64,000 nt of DNA from the NCBI GenBank assembly GCA_021234155.1, contig JAJEKV010000025.1, positions 1,629,995-1,693,994 of the forward strand, in the 5' to 3' direction. How positions within the stretch are numbered: position 1 is the first letter of the stretch; every line of letters begins with the position of its first letter. The notes beneath the pieces were generated by a model. It was not told the origin of the DNA and did no database searches. It saw only the letters and a program-made list of their open reading frames with translations. Shown piece after piece: positions 34,476-45,899 of this stretch. Made by a program: the position numbers and the translations under genes. This DNA is from Isoetes taiwanensis (taxonomy: Eukaryota; Streptophyta; Lycopodiopsida; Isoetales; Isoetaceae).

Positions 34476-35480
34476 CTACCAGGGGCAGGTAGTGGAGGTG
34501 GCTCAGTCTTATAAGTATTTGGGCATCCAGTTTTCTACTACCACACACTGGGATGCATCCATCAGGTTACGGGTCACTGCAGGCTGGAAAGCCCTGTATG
34601 CAATGCAAAACAACAGTCACAAGGCAGAGCTGTATGCATGGGGTCACCAGGCACACTTGTTCAGGGCCTTGGTTGAACCGGTCCTCCTCTATGGGGCAGA
34701 AGTGTGGGGGCCAGTGATATCCCTCACCACTTGGAACGATCTAGAGCAGGTACAGAAGGCCTTCTTGGCCCGGGCATTGGGAGTGAAATCCACGGTCCCA
34801 TATCGGATCTTGCTCCGGGAGACGGGCTTCCTTCCATTCTGAGAGGGTTGTCTTTGGAGCGTCACCTTATTTACTTCCGAGAAGGTGGTGGCTATGGATG
34901 AAGCCCGGCTGCCCAACCTTGCTTTGGCGATGGCGATGGACCCGCAAATGACTCAAAGCCTTCTTTGGAAAGACAAGCAAGCCAGTGGTTCTCGCTATGG
35001 AATGTGCAAGCACACGATGTGGACCGGTGCATACACCGAGGGAACGCTGCCTTGAAGCGATGCTTGGATGCTTGCTTCATGGCCAAGCTTTGGGATCACA
35101 GAGGCCTGTCACATGTCAAGGTGGCAAATTATCGACAACAGGTTAATCCCATGCTCACGAGGGGCCCACACCACTACTGCGCACCCATCTACCCATGAAA
35201 AAGCGCGGGGTGATTGCTTCCATTCGCCGCAGTGCACACCACCTCCGCATTGAGGCGGGGGAGATGGATTCGGGGGCAGCGTGAGGGCCGAGTCCGCCGG
35301 TCTTTGTCAGCGAGGGCACCATTGAGGATGAAAGTCACGCCCTCTCAGGGCTGTCCGTGTACCAAGCATATCCGGGCTCGGTATGCTCGGTTAGTTGTGC
35401 CCCATCAGGCCATGCATGAGCTATTGAGCACGACCTCTGTAGGCTTGTTGGGATCGTACCTCGGGGAGGTAATGGATACG
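34476..35480 (+). pseudogene. LINE ORF2 C-terminal half
   Basis: The frame to 34842 reads QSYKYLGIQFSTTTHWDASI, RLRVTAGWKALYAMQNNSHK, VLLYGAEVWGPVISLTTWND and VPYRILLRETGFLPF. It is nearly identical to the LINE at 3772. After a small deletion and frameshift at about 34842 it continues as LIYFREVVAMDEARLPNLAL, then QASQWFSLWNVQAHDVDRCI and KRCLDACFMAKLWDHRGLSH. A stop at 35198 is followed by the basic and Cys/His part in further frames. It has no catalytic core, so it is inactive. Confidence 0.85.
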
Positions 35481-35666
35481 CGGACTCAGTTATGCCCCCC
35501 TGTCCGACATTAACCTCAGCTGTACTTGTGATTATGTATATAATTGTGCAGTATGTCAGCATCCTTATTGCTACTAAGGTTTTTCCCCCGAAAACCCTTC
35601 GGGGCGGGGGTTTTTTAATCCTGGTAGTAATACGCCTGCTGCTCTCTCTTTGTACTTGGGTCCCAT

Positions 35667-35680
35667 AGGCCAGTTGGTCT
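35667..35680 (+). promoter_or_regulatory. LINE 3'-end hairpin
   Basis: AGGCC-AGTT-GGTCT: the same position and length as at 3232, with one G-T wobble in the stem and a changed loop base. Confidence 0.65.
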
Positions 35681-35724
35681 CCGCGGACGATAAAATCATA
35701 TTCTATTCTATTCTATTCTATTCA

Positions 35725-37285
35725 AATGCAACAGAAGGCAATATCATCTACAAATGCAATGAAGTAAGTCCAAATCCTACAATGAAACCGTATTTATGCC
35801 CGGACCGTTACTAGTAACATTTAAGATGCTTTTCCAAGCCATTATGTGGGATTGTGCATCTTGATTACTAATTGTAATGCACGAGCATGATGAAACAAAT
35901 TAGAGTACTAAAAAACTATGGCTCAAGATTTCATGATAAGAAGACGGCATGAATTCCCACTAAGTCACATACAAAAGAGCAAAGGAATGGATTCGAACAA
36001 AGAATATGACCTTCCAGTGACTCGTAAAAAATGGCAGAATATAACCTTCGACTGACTCATAAAAAGGGGCTACAGAAAACCGTTGAAGTAAAACAAAACT
36101 AATGGCGACACAAAGGGATTGTCGGACATGTTAAATTGTCGCAAGGCGGGCAAAAAAGGGGGGAAGGGGGTGGGAGGGACGCAACACCATTTGAGACGAC
36201 AAATCTGTGCTAAAGCATCCGTGAGTTTTGGAAACTCATGCATCTCCATTCAAAAAGAATTACCTCAACAATTTCGATTGCCACGGAATTTCCTAACATA
36301 TTTATGAAGAACAAAAACTCCAAACCAGTGCAAAATTGGCTCTATCAATCAACTGGCTAGTGTATGAAAAAAGAAGCAGTTTGGAAAAAGAGTACAGCGA
36401 AAGGATGGCACAAATAGATGTTAAACATACCTCATCAAGGAATTGTAATAGCTCAATATTGCTGTAGAATACGGTTAATGGTGATTAGCCTTATCTTCCA
36501 GAGGCAAAGTCTGATAGGAAATGACTCCAAAATAAGCAAAGAAAGTAATAATGGATAAAAGTATGTAATAAAGTAAATAAAATACTGTAGCAACAACTCA
36601 AGACTACCTAAACACCAAGAAATATAGGAAAATGATTGTGCAACAATGCACTTCAGATCCATTCTCCTTGGTTTTGGTTGAAAAATCTTAACATTTCAAG
36701 TAAACTACAATAAGAAATCGAAATAGTACTTTATTGCATGGGCCCATGTTTCTCATCACACAACTGCTTTAATGGCTAATCTAATAGATTTCGCAGGCAA
36801 TAAAGTATGACCAGTGGATTAACAATGGAGGTAAAACTGCATATCATGCAAGAGATATGGGCACATGTCTACTGAAAGGCATAAGCATTATGGAAATAAA
36901 GTTATAGAAACAATAATTCATTTGGTGGCAAAAGGAGAGATGGAAAAGGTTACTGCATTAAGAAGCAAACGAAGGCACTTCAGAATATTCAATGTCACAG
37001 ACTGATTCAGGCAGGATTAAGGAAATCATGAATAAGCTTTAGATGATATTCATGAAGCTAGAGGAAGGACCAACATGAATAACAACGGAAAATGGGCATA
37101 TGAAGTGAATGAGAGCATACTTCCCAATCAAATAGACTCTAATCATTGTGCTCTCATATCCACATACCTTTTCTGCTTCTTCTACCTTCTCTTGTCGTTT
37201 AGGAATAAGAGATATAAACTTTATTATGTCTGATTCAGAAACATAAGATGGGAGTTCAAACATATTGTGACTCACAATCATCTAT
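35725..37285. other. Unassigned DNA with possible minus-strand exons
   Basis: On the minus strand, about 37270-37170 reads NMFELPSYVSESDIIKFISL then IPKRQEKVEEAEK, ending at a GTATGT donor. About 36465-36432 follows a TTCTACAG acceptor with NIELLQFLDE and another GTATGT donor. These look like short exons of a host gene with long introns, but I do not recognise the protein. The LINE at 37289 is inserted immediately upstream of the first. Confidence 0.35.
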
Positions 37286-37326
37286 TATAGAAGAAGAAGA
37301 AGAAGAAGATTTTTAACGTCCACGGA

Positions 37327-37340
37327 AACCCAATCGGGTT
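37327..37340 (-). promoter_or_regulatory. LINE 3'-end hairpin, covariant stem
   Basis: On the minus strand AACCC-GATT-GGGTT. Two stem pairs differ from the 3232 copy on both sides, so pairing is kept. Confidence 0.7.
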
Positions 37341-37498
37341 ATGGGACCAGTACATGAAAGAGGGGTGTAACCCCAAACAAGAGCTCGGGGACAAAGCCCC
37401 ATCGCAAAAGCCTAAAGTAGTATATATACATGCTGAGGGCAAGTGCCCAAACTAAATGAAAGCTGTTTGTTCTGATGATATGGTACTGCTGAGAGACC

Positions 37499-38449
37499 CT
37501 AGACATAGCCTGTCCACGGATTAGATGGCCAATGGTCCAGGATAATTGCCGCTCCTCCTCGGTATACCGCCCATTTCTTGTGTTGACGAGCTTCCCTGAC
37601 CTTGCACAACTCATTCCGGCGATTGCATAGCTGTATGGGAGAAAGATCTTCCTGTAATGAAAAAATAGTGCCCCTCAAATGATTTCCGTGCTGAAGAACA
37701 CTTAGACGACTCAACACATCCCGAAAGCAAATTAGAAGGTGTCGAGGTCGATCAGGACGCACAGCCCCCACCCTAGCTGCAGACACAAGTCCAATAGCTG
37801 GGACATGTATAACCCCACAGAAGAACTGCTTAGCGACCTCCAAATCTGTCTGACCCTCAGTGTCTGTCTCCTCTACCCCTATAATACGTAAATTCAAAGC
37901 TCGGTCTTGTGCGTCTGGGGCTGGATCTGCAACCAAATGGCGTGGCCCCTCCTCCTGCTGTGTATCCATCCCCTCCTGTACCTCGGTCTGTACCGCAGTG
38001 TGAACATGCAGGGGCGCTGCAGTCTGGACACTAGCATCAGCACATGATGGCGCATGAAATGGATCTTCAGTCTGTATGCTAGCATCAGTGCGTAATGGCC
38101 CATCAACAGCCCGAGGTGTCTGTGAACCTGACTGCTTCAAAATAGTGGCGTAAAGCAGATGAAGGTGGTCATACATGTAGGTCCGCTCAACACAGATCTC
38201 CCGCCCATTAAAGTATCCCTTGCCCCAAAACTGTCTGATCATATCCTGGTCCGATTCCGACTCGAAGCAAGAGACCACACGATGCTGAATATCAAGCAAT
38301 TCCTCATGCGTGGTATGGTGTTTCATTTGCTGCCACGCCATTTCTCTGGCCTTGCGGGTCATGGGAGAAGGCGAGGTTGCTAGACAGAGGCAGGTCAAAG
38401 CAGCTGGACCAGGCAAGAAGAGATAGAGCTGGATATGGGAGCCAAGCAA
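37499..38449 (-). CDS. LINE ORF1 protein, uninterrupted
   Basis: The open frame of 316 residues has no stop or frameshift, unlike every other LINE frame in the window. The N-terminal 30 residues are hydrophobic and may lie upstream of the real start; Met30 or Met38 are alternatives. Residues 120-160 hold three repeats of the type A-S-I/V-QT (DASIQTED, DASVQTAA, TAVQTEVQ). Residues 183-260 (ALNLRIIGVEETDTEGQTDL onward) fit the RRM-like domain of L1-type ORF1. RPDRPRHLLICF and GTIFSLQEDLSPIQLCNRRN (residues 231-280) fit the C-terminal RNA-binding domain, with a basic VREARQHKKW segment after it. The protein would coat LINE RNA as a chaperone. No ORF2 follows. Confidence 0.75.
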   Translation of the reverse strand: MLGSHIQLYLFLPGPAALTCLCLATSPSPMTRKAREMAWQQMKHHTTHEELLDIQHRVVSCFESESDQDMIRQFWGKGYFNGREICVERTYMYDHLHLLYATILKQSGSQTPRAVDGPLRTDASIQTEDPFHAPSCADASVQTAAPLHVHTAVQTEVQEGMDTQQEEGPRHLVADPAPDAQDRALNLRIIGVEETDTEGQTDLEVAKQFFCGVIHVPAIGLVSAARVGAVRPDRPRHLLICFRDVLSRLSVLQHGNHLRGTIFSLQEDLSPIQLCNRRNELCKVREARQHKKWAVYRGGAAIILDHWPSNPWTGYV

Positions 38450-38649
38450 ACCAAAGGATATGGTGCAGGTGCAGTTATAAAGATGTGGCAGAAGCTGTAT
38501 GGGCCTGGAAGTTGTGGCAACCTGCAGAGATTTAAGCGTGGCCTATCCGAACTCAAATCCGATGCAAGATCTTCACTCTACCACTGCCCAATCCGGCCTC
38601 CAAATCGATTGTGAGCAATAGAAAATTAATTCAGAATTCAATCTGTATA

Positions 38650-41129
38650 CCTCGATACTTAGAAGTTGGCGTTGCCGTCGAAACGTGAAGAGCCCATCAT
38701 GCCGATGCTCCCTGAAGCTGGATGCTAGCCCGCTTGATTCCTAAATCCTGGTGATGCTAAACCCTCACAGTTCCAAAATCATGGTGATGGAGAACCCTCC
38801 CGTCCGCCTTGATGCTGAACTCGCTCGGGTCTGTATGGACTCCGGGCTTGCTGTTGCTTGATGCTAGCCCCTGAAGGGGCCTTAGGCTAGGCGGTGGCGC
38901 CTTAGGCTGGGCGGTGGAAGAAGGGCAATACAATCAATAGAGATGCCATCTGTCAAAGACAAATCTCACCTTAGAATTGCAAAGCAACCAAGACATTCCA
39001 AATGAATCCCAATATAAAATCAACAGGGAGATGGATCATGGATGCAGTTCTCTCTTACTATTAGCTATAATTTTAAGATGCTAGCATTAAGCATTAACAT
39101 TAAACATTAAGCAGATATAAAGCATATTGTGCAACCTCTTGAAAAGCTCTAGAAACTGTGCATTTTGTAGCCTAGAGATAACTAACCTTAATCAATAACT
39201 CAGAAAAAAAATTGATCATACAAAAGGTTGTAAAGAATAGTTCCATACCAGATGCTCTTTATGAATAGGCTTTAATCACGTTCCAACAGAATTCCTCCTT
39301 ATTGCTTTAAAAATCCCACACGAAAACCCTACATCTGAAACAATTTGTACCTGATTCAAAATCTTACAAAACCATAAAAATGTCGAGACGGGTTGTGGCT
39401 CCAGAGGCAAGTATACTGATAGAACTCCCTGAATAATGGGAGAATCTGCTAAAATAGCTGAATGGAGAAACTATAAGCACATGGGACACAAAATCTTGAA
39501 CTGATGTATTAAATAAAACTTGGAGCTGAGAGGCAGACAAAATAACCAAACCTTTCTATTGGTTTGTTATGCTTCCATAAAATTATCAGAACAACATCAA
39601 TACATTCAGTGTACGAAAACAAAGAAATGGTTTTTTGCTGATAGCTAAGCTTCGAAAATGGAGCAGCCTGTAACGACCTGCTCAACAAAAAGTAAAAATA
39701 GCTTAGTCTTAAACCTAGTTAATCAATAGGCCGAAGATGAAGCTCGCTAATTATGAAAAGCAGTATGCATGTAGCCCAGCTACAACATTTGGATCGATGT
39801 GCAAAAAAAATTGCAATAAATTCTTGCTCCATTGGGAGGCCCTACATTCGCCTTGGCCCTAAATTCGCCTTAGCCATAAATTCGCCTCTGCCCTGGATTG
39901 AGTTGTTGATGCAATCGAGATCAAATATATAATGCTTACAAATATTCAACTGGAATTCACATTATTTCATCTGAATAAGAGAGTTCATTCTATTTTGACA
40001 GAACCAAACCAAAGATGATGAAGAGAAATTTGCAAGGACATGGTCTATTAAATGCATGAATCTGTAGGACGTCATGGCAGCTTCTGCAGCTTGCACCTAA
40101 CCCCATGTGTCTTCTTAAACCTGAAATAAGAAAAATATGTCAAGCAAACTCAGGCAAATCCGTTTCTAATGCTTACCCTTTTCTAGCTTTCAAGATGTCA
40201 ACTCTGAGAGCCGAAAGGCAAAAACAAAGCTTACAACCTATAGGTACAGGTTTTAGCAACGGTTTTGATTCCAGGCTGCAAACTACAGCACAGTAAATGG
40301 CGGCATGCATAACAACTGCAATTCAATCACAGTAAGGCACATGCATGCCGAAAATTGAAACGGAGAAAATCTATCTGCCGAAAATTGGATTGGAGAAAGA
40401 AATCCAAATCATATTTAAACAATAGATATTCTGATTTTTGGAAATCGGTTTTTTTTTTTTTCGGTAGCCAAAAGGGCCCAAACCTTGGGAAAATCAGGCA
40501 GGAAAAAAACCAAAAAGTTTTTTCTCCAAATCGAAAAATCCTAATTTAAACAATAGATAGATACATGATGTTGCTTAAATGTCTTTAGAGGCTAAAATCA
40601 AATTTTGAATGCTTGCAAGTTGATAATGGTCGTATATAAGCGGTTTATGTTGCTTAAATGTCTTTAGAGATTGAAATCAAATTTGAAATGCTTGCAAGTT
40701 AATAATGGTCATATATAAGAGTTGTATATCATGTGCTATGGTTTACATGCTTTGCAATTGGATCTATGCACTATACACGACGGTTCTGGTTCCAGTTTAC
40801 CCAGTCTCGAATTTGCCAGCCTCTGTTTAAGTCGCAGTTTATATAGCCATTCCTACCAAGCCTCGATTTCACCAGGCAGCCATAGTTATAATCCTGTCTT
40901 TGGCATAGTCTCATCAGTTTATATATCAACCACACCAGCAGCTCAGCCTCATCCCCATCTCCGTTTGCATAAGTACAATGGGTATTCATGCGAAATACTC
41001 TAATTATTGGCTTTTATTTTTTTACGAAACAATTAGGAACGATTCAATTGGCATTTGTTTATATCGAATTTAAATTTAAATTATCTGTTACGAGACAAGT
41101 ATTGCGTAAGGATTCCCGAAGAATAGTGT
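38650..41129. other. Unassigned AT-rich DNA
   Basis: No gene identified. CTACATTCGCCTTGGCCCTA is followed by two degenerate repeats of AAATTCGCCT at 39840-39895. A poly(T) run lies at 40450-40460, and a direct repeat TTTAAACAATAGATA occurs at 40413 and 40543. Confidence 0.35.
40569..40727. repeat. Tandem duplication, about 79 bp x 2
   Basis: Two adjacent copies starting atgttgcttaaatgtcttta and ending tatataag, with few differences. Confidence 0.8.
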
Positions 41130-41358
41130 TGCAGTAACATGTCAAAAGAAAGAGTGAAGAGATGTGGACGACGTGCAGACTAGTGATCATAGTAATTTAG
41201 TTGGAGGTCAGGCGAAAGGGATATGGTTACAACAAGACGAACACGATGATGGTAATAGAAGTGGAGAACATCAGAGGAAGAAATACAGGCTTAAAGATTT
41301 GGCGAGACATGGCCATATAATGGAATTTACAAATACAAATCTCAGTCAGCTTCTATAA
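41130..41358 (+). pseudogene. Helitron Rep/helicase N-terminal fragment
   Basis: Reads NLVGGQAKGIWLQQDEHDDG, then EHQRKKYRLKDLARHGHIME. This is clearly related to NLVGDQAKGIWLRQDEHDDI and KKCRLKDLARQGHALG in the N-terminus of the minus-strand Helitron protein at 57911-58306. No further Rep blocks were found downstream on this strand, so this is a truncated or internally deleted Helitron. A stop precedes the fragment in frame at about 41146. Confidence 0.6.
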
Positions 41359-41359
41359 T

Positions 41360-43400
41360 ATCCATTGCAAGGAGCCTTGCGAGAAATTACACAAAACTTG
41401 GATTGTCAAATCTGTTGTTGGGCTATATATAAGTGTAAAAAATTGCCAATGTAATGCCATTTATAATGCCACTTGCATTTGTATGTGATCGACTAAGGAG
41501 TGTTAATTGTGTTAGGTTGATATGTTTGGGCAGCAGCTAAAAATAATGCCGCTAAAGAATTAATAGATTTACAATTATTCATGCTCAAATTAAGAGCACA
41601 CAACCCTGAATCTTGGGAAAATACGTACTGCCATTATCTCACTACATGTTATTGTGCTGCCACCTGGAAAAAAGAACTCAAAGTCATCAAAGCCTTATAA
41701 GAAAATAAAAATCAAGGTTTATTAATAAAAGATATCATGAAGGCCTCTTCAAATTCATCCACTATTTGGATGAAATATCATGATTTCAAATTTCTTTCTG
41801 CTCGATATGTTGTTCCTTATGTTGCATGGATACCCTATACAATGAACAATACAATTTTATTCCTTTTCCTCTTGAAAAAAAGGCACCATCTTGACAGAAG
41901 CCCTTTGTCTATTGTGCCAAGCTCTTGATTTGATTCTTCTTGGAGCTGCTCAGATACGCAATGCTCTTCACTTCTGCGATTCAAAAGTACGAATAGGATC
42001 CATTCAAGATAACTCACAATACCTGAGATTTCCATTGCAAAGGGTTGTTCAATGGCTACATATACATTTTGGGGCAACTAAAATTCCATGCAAAAAAATG
42101 GATTATCAAAATTCTGTTGATACACCCAAGTAATGTAATCCACTTCAAAATAAGAGTGCAAAACTAAAAAATTGAAGGACAATATATGCAGTAGAAAAAA
42201 TAGAAGCATATAGTTTAGGAAATACTTTTTAGATTGTCTTGCCATTACATTTATTTCACGGACTGCGCTGGCATTTGGGTAACTAGCATCCGGAGCACAC
42301 TTTGAACTAAAGCAGATCCTGGAGCACTTGTTGATGACATCCATCCTTCATACTTGCTGAATGCAATAACCTACAACTGTCCTCTTCTACCATTTTTCTT
42401 GCATATAACATCTTTAGCTTGCCAAGTTGTTCCTAATCTCAGATCTGACATAAGATATTTTTCAGAACACTTGAAAGCCACCGATGGTCTCTTAAAATCA
42501 TTGAAGTGATTTTTAGTCAAGGCATTCAACATTATAGAACCATGCAAATAAGCCCTTCTTGCATAGAAAAGCTTTGGCGTTTTTCAAGAAATGCCATGCC
42601 AGTTCGTAAATTTCCAACCCTGGCATAAACAACCTAGTTGCACTGCTGGCTCATCCCACAATTTCCTACAGCATATGAACAGTTTAAACTTCATTTCTGG
42701 GAGAAAGCAGCAGGCAAGGCAGTGCTATAGCAGAGAGGGAAATTTAGAAAGACCTAACAAAGTTAACTCAGGCATCTGTCCTTACCTAATGCAAGGAAGT
42801 ACAAACAGCCTGTCAGCTCCAATAAATTAAAAACCAATGAGCTAGAACGTCTTCAATGCCATGGATTTCATGGCCATCTTTTAGTTGTATTGACATGTCG
42901 ACACTGTTATTCTACCATTTCTTCCACTTTGGGTACTTGCATCACTCTGTAACAAAAGTCTTACCTCTGGCCGCATTCTTTGGCAGATTTATCCCGTAGT
43001 TACCTTTGAGATTCTTCAAAGGCCAAATATGCAGATTAAAAATGGGGCTTTAGACAAATTTGAAACTTTAAAATTCTTCCTACAGCTTATCCACTTCTGC
43101 TTTGGCATCTGCGATAGATATTGAGACTGCAAACTGCATTAGATCAACAAACAACGATGCACTTTAAAGTTTATTTTTTCAATTTTACCTGTTATTGGAA
43201 TCACTTGGAGTGATTATTGGCTAGAGCACAAAACATTAAAGAAAAGATCTAGTATCCGGCATATTGTCAGTGCTTCAAAAGAAAAACCCAATTTGTTGCA
43301 TATCGAAATCGATTTAGATGAGTAAAGAATGCCAAATCTTTTAACTATCAAGTTCGCAGATAGCACAGCATGGCTAGACAACTTGTTACTGCCAAGAGGA
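41360..43400. other. Unassigned DNA, possibly inside a degenerate Helitron
   Basis: No gene recognised. Short open stretches (for example 42344-42240 minus, VREINVMARQS) have plausible composition but no known motif. Confidence 0.3.
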
Positions 43401-43404
43401 GCTG

Positions 43405-43740
43405 TTGAGAAGCTCCTCATTCACTCTTCACTCTTCTGGCTGCTTATCGGTGTCTTCCCACATCAGCTTCTCTTTCCTTACCTATTGCTTCCCTCCCTTC
43501 CCGCCCATTTATGTTGTTTGTGTTCGACATTTTTCTATATGTTTCTGTTCTATGCTGCCTCTATGTATTTTATTCCACTCGCGGGGTGTTGCTGTTTTTC
43601 CCACCAGCTTGGTGGTGCTATATTCCACCCGTTGGGTGATGCTGTTTATTTCCACCCGCAGAGTGACGCTCTTTTTTCATTCTTTGTCTCCATCCTCTCA
43701 TCTTGATTGTTTGTCGTTGATTCAACGCACTTGCCCTACT
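43405..43740 (+). repeat. Partial, plus-strand copy of the hairpin-array family
   Basis: Opposite orientation to the other copies: ggctgcttatcggtgtcttc, then catttatgttg-type sequence, then four hairpin units at 43570-43680 including CCACCAGCTTGGTGG and CCACCCGTTGGGTG. The LINE-like stem-loop end is missing. Confidence 0.6.
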
Positions 43741-44087
43741 TGTTCCTTTTCCCTAACCATTAATGGGTGTTTTCAGTGTTTGTTATTTTTGCAGAAGTTC
43801 TACTCCCCTCTGTAAAATGCTCGCGGACATAATCTACTAACTTGGTTACTAAAATCCCCTGCAGCAGATCATGGCAGTTTTAGTTTAGCCCAAAAATATA
43901 TGGGGAAGTATTGGATTTCTTGTACAAGCTTCTCTTGCCATTCCTTTTCCCAAATTTCTTTTTTCTTTTTTTGTGAGCTTTTTTAATTTCCTTCTAGCAT
44001 CCAACTTTGCATATACTGGTAAAAGGCACGTCTCACTTCTATGCATTCTTCATCCCACTATGGTTGATACTTTTTTAAATGTATGTC

Positions 44088-44965
44088 ATTCTGGTAAGGG
44101 ACTCGCAAGGAACACAAAAATCGGCTGATAAATAGATAGGCTTGTCATTCATCACAGCAGCAGTATACAATGTTCGAATAATATAGATGGGGAGCTGACC
44201 ATAGGAACAATATCGAGTTACCCCATAAGGAAGAAAGTGTGCATAGGCAGTATAGAAGGGTAGTGGCAACAACTTCTCATCGGGAGAAAAACCCCGCCCT
44301 TTCGGGTTTTCGAGGAAAACCCTAATGAGAAATGGTCGCCAACAACCTTGGATGGTTGCCTGGAGAATCGAAGGAAGTGGGGCAATGGCCTACGCAAGAT
44401 GGAGTGAACCTGCGAGATGGCATAATACCTGCAAACATAGAAGGCACCCATTAACAGTTAAGGAGAACAAGAACGTGCATGACGGCGAAGCGGCAAGTTG
44501 CACAATAACAAGCACTCGAAAAACTGATGATTAGTAATGAGGAGAAAATCAACAATACATGGCAGAAGAGAAGATAGCATCACCCAGAGGGTGGAGAGAG
44601 AAAGCATCACCCAACGGGTGGAAGAAAGAACATGATAAAAAAGAAATTTGCGTCACCCTCAGGGTGGAAGTAAACAGCATCACCCACAGGTGGAGAACAA
44701 GGCAGCACTATGCAAACGTAAAAACATGATTATAGCAACACCTGTTGTGGACAACAATAAGGTATGCATGAACAGAAACACATGTGAAAAACAATAAACA
44801 AGCTCAAACCGTATGGAAGGGGGGGAGGGGGGGAGCAATGGGCAATGAGAGAAGTGCTGCTGTGAGAAGACACCGATAACCAGTCTCAAATATGGAATGT
44901 ACTTATATAATGGCTCGTCCCTGCCTAGAATGGCGATCTGAGGGCTCGGATCGATGCCATCCTTA
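44088..44965 (-). mobile_element. Hairpin-array family, copy 3
   Basis: Compact copy. It begins attctggtaagggactcgca, then ttgtcattcatcacagcagc at 44142, the stem-loop at 44273-44331, hairpins at 44574-44760 and the terminal inverted repeat at 44935-44952 (GATCTGA...TCGGATC, one mismatch). A TATATAA box reads out on the minus strand at about 44906. Unit loops are AGA, AAC, TCA and ACA. It lies directly beside a decayed minus-strand LINE. Confidence 0.7.
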
Positions 44966-44989
44966 GTCCTTTCAAAAACATTAGAAGCC

Positions 44990-45870
44990 ACTTCGGATAT
45001 TGTATTCATAAGCAATGCATTTTTTTCTGATAAATCTCCCGGCCATTCAATATCTTGAAGAGCATTCTCTAATTCTATAGCATAATCTGTTGCCTTTTCC
45101 ATTTGTACTTTAACTTACCCTGCAGAGCATTTTTATTGATTGCCTTGATCAACTTTAAAAATAAATTGAATTTTAAAGCAGCATGATCTGACTCAGGTTA
45201 TGCCTCCTCCGGAAAATCATCTACAAGCCTCAACCAAGAAGGTCCTCCCGTTAGATAGTCCACCACACTATACCATTAAGAATTACCATTTCAAAGGACT
45301 CACAAAGCTAAAGCACAAGGTGTCCCATATCGTTTTCTATAGTATCGTCAGACAATCTTTGCCGACCTGCTAGTTTCATCTCATCAGCAGACAATTCTTG
45401 CAGCCATAAATCCCTTATCCCTTCCACTTTGATGCTTGCTTGATGCTGCACAATTCGACCATTGAAATTTCCAGTTAAAAACACTGGTCCTTTTAATTTA
45501 AATTCAACAATGTCAATGCAAATGGGTCTTCGGAAGTAATACCTGATTGGTTGTACATAGAACTATCTGGTGGAGCAAAATATATCACTGCAATATAGAC
45601 CACAATCTGATCTCTAATTTCCAACCACATATACTATTTGAACTCACATGTTTTTACCACCTTTATCGCTTGAGCATATTGTGCATACACATACAAGCAA
45701 TGCCATCAAAGCCTATGCTCTTTCCATACCTTCCAAATCTACTCGTCTCATGTTCCCAGATTTCTAGAAGAACAAATAAATCCACAGCATCCAAAATCGC
45801 TGCAATTGTAACTTGTTTTCTCTCATTAAAATTGCTTATATTCCATATCATACACCTGAGGGTCCCAAAT
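44990..45870 (-). pseudogene. Decayed LINE ORF2 endonuclease
   Basis: Minus strand: the start at 45851 reads MIWNISNFNERKQVTIAAIL then DAVDLFVLLEIWEH, equivalent to WNCQG...FLMETW. Later frames give FLTGNFNGRIVQHQASIKVE (equivalent to LLGDFNAR) and LQLCESFEMVILNGIVW. At 45102-45000 comes MEKATDYAIELENALQDIEW, probably the linker before RT. Many stops. It is the same element as the ORF1 at 47110-47850; a younger plus-strand LINE separates them. Confidence 0.65.
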
Positions 45871-45899
45871 TTCTATTCAACACGCTTAGCCTGACTTCC

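Larger units (their letters stand above)
34470..35722 (+). mobile_element. 5'-truncated LINE with TTCTA tail
   Basis: Plus-strand LINE of the same family as 3172-5215, truncated within RT (starts at the equivalent of YQGHMVEV). It runs through the C-terminal domain and the 3' UTR to GACGATAAAATC and a (TTCTA)n tail ending near 35722. The 3' UTR has a G/C-rich stem-loop (35577-35622, CCCCCGAAAACCCTTCGGGG) and the terminal hairpin at 35667-35680. Confidence 0.85.
37289..38650 (-). mobile_element. ORF1-only LINE derivative
   Basis: Minus-strand element with an open ORF1 (38449-37499), followed after only about 180 bp by the family 3' end: AACCC-GATT-GGGTT hairpin, GACGTTAAAAATC and a (TTC)n tail (37289-37309). 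The whole ORF2 is absent. The leader upstream of 38450 extends to roughly 38650 and may reach 38930, where GGGGCCTTAGGCTAGGCGGT is tandemly repeated. It resembles in layout the ORF1-only HAL1 elements known from mammals. The 5' boundary is uncertain. Confidence 0.65.

Noticed and set aside
37289-37309. (GAA)n run as an independent microsatellite
   Set aside because: It directly abuts the LINE end (GACGTTAAAAATC on the minus strand) and is better explained as its tail.
43329-43815. Two overlapping frames of 125 and 136 codons
   Set aside because: They run through the plus-strand copy of the hairpin-array repeat; the corresponding frames in the other copies are not conserved.
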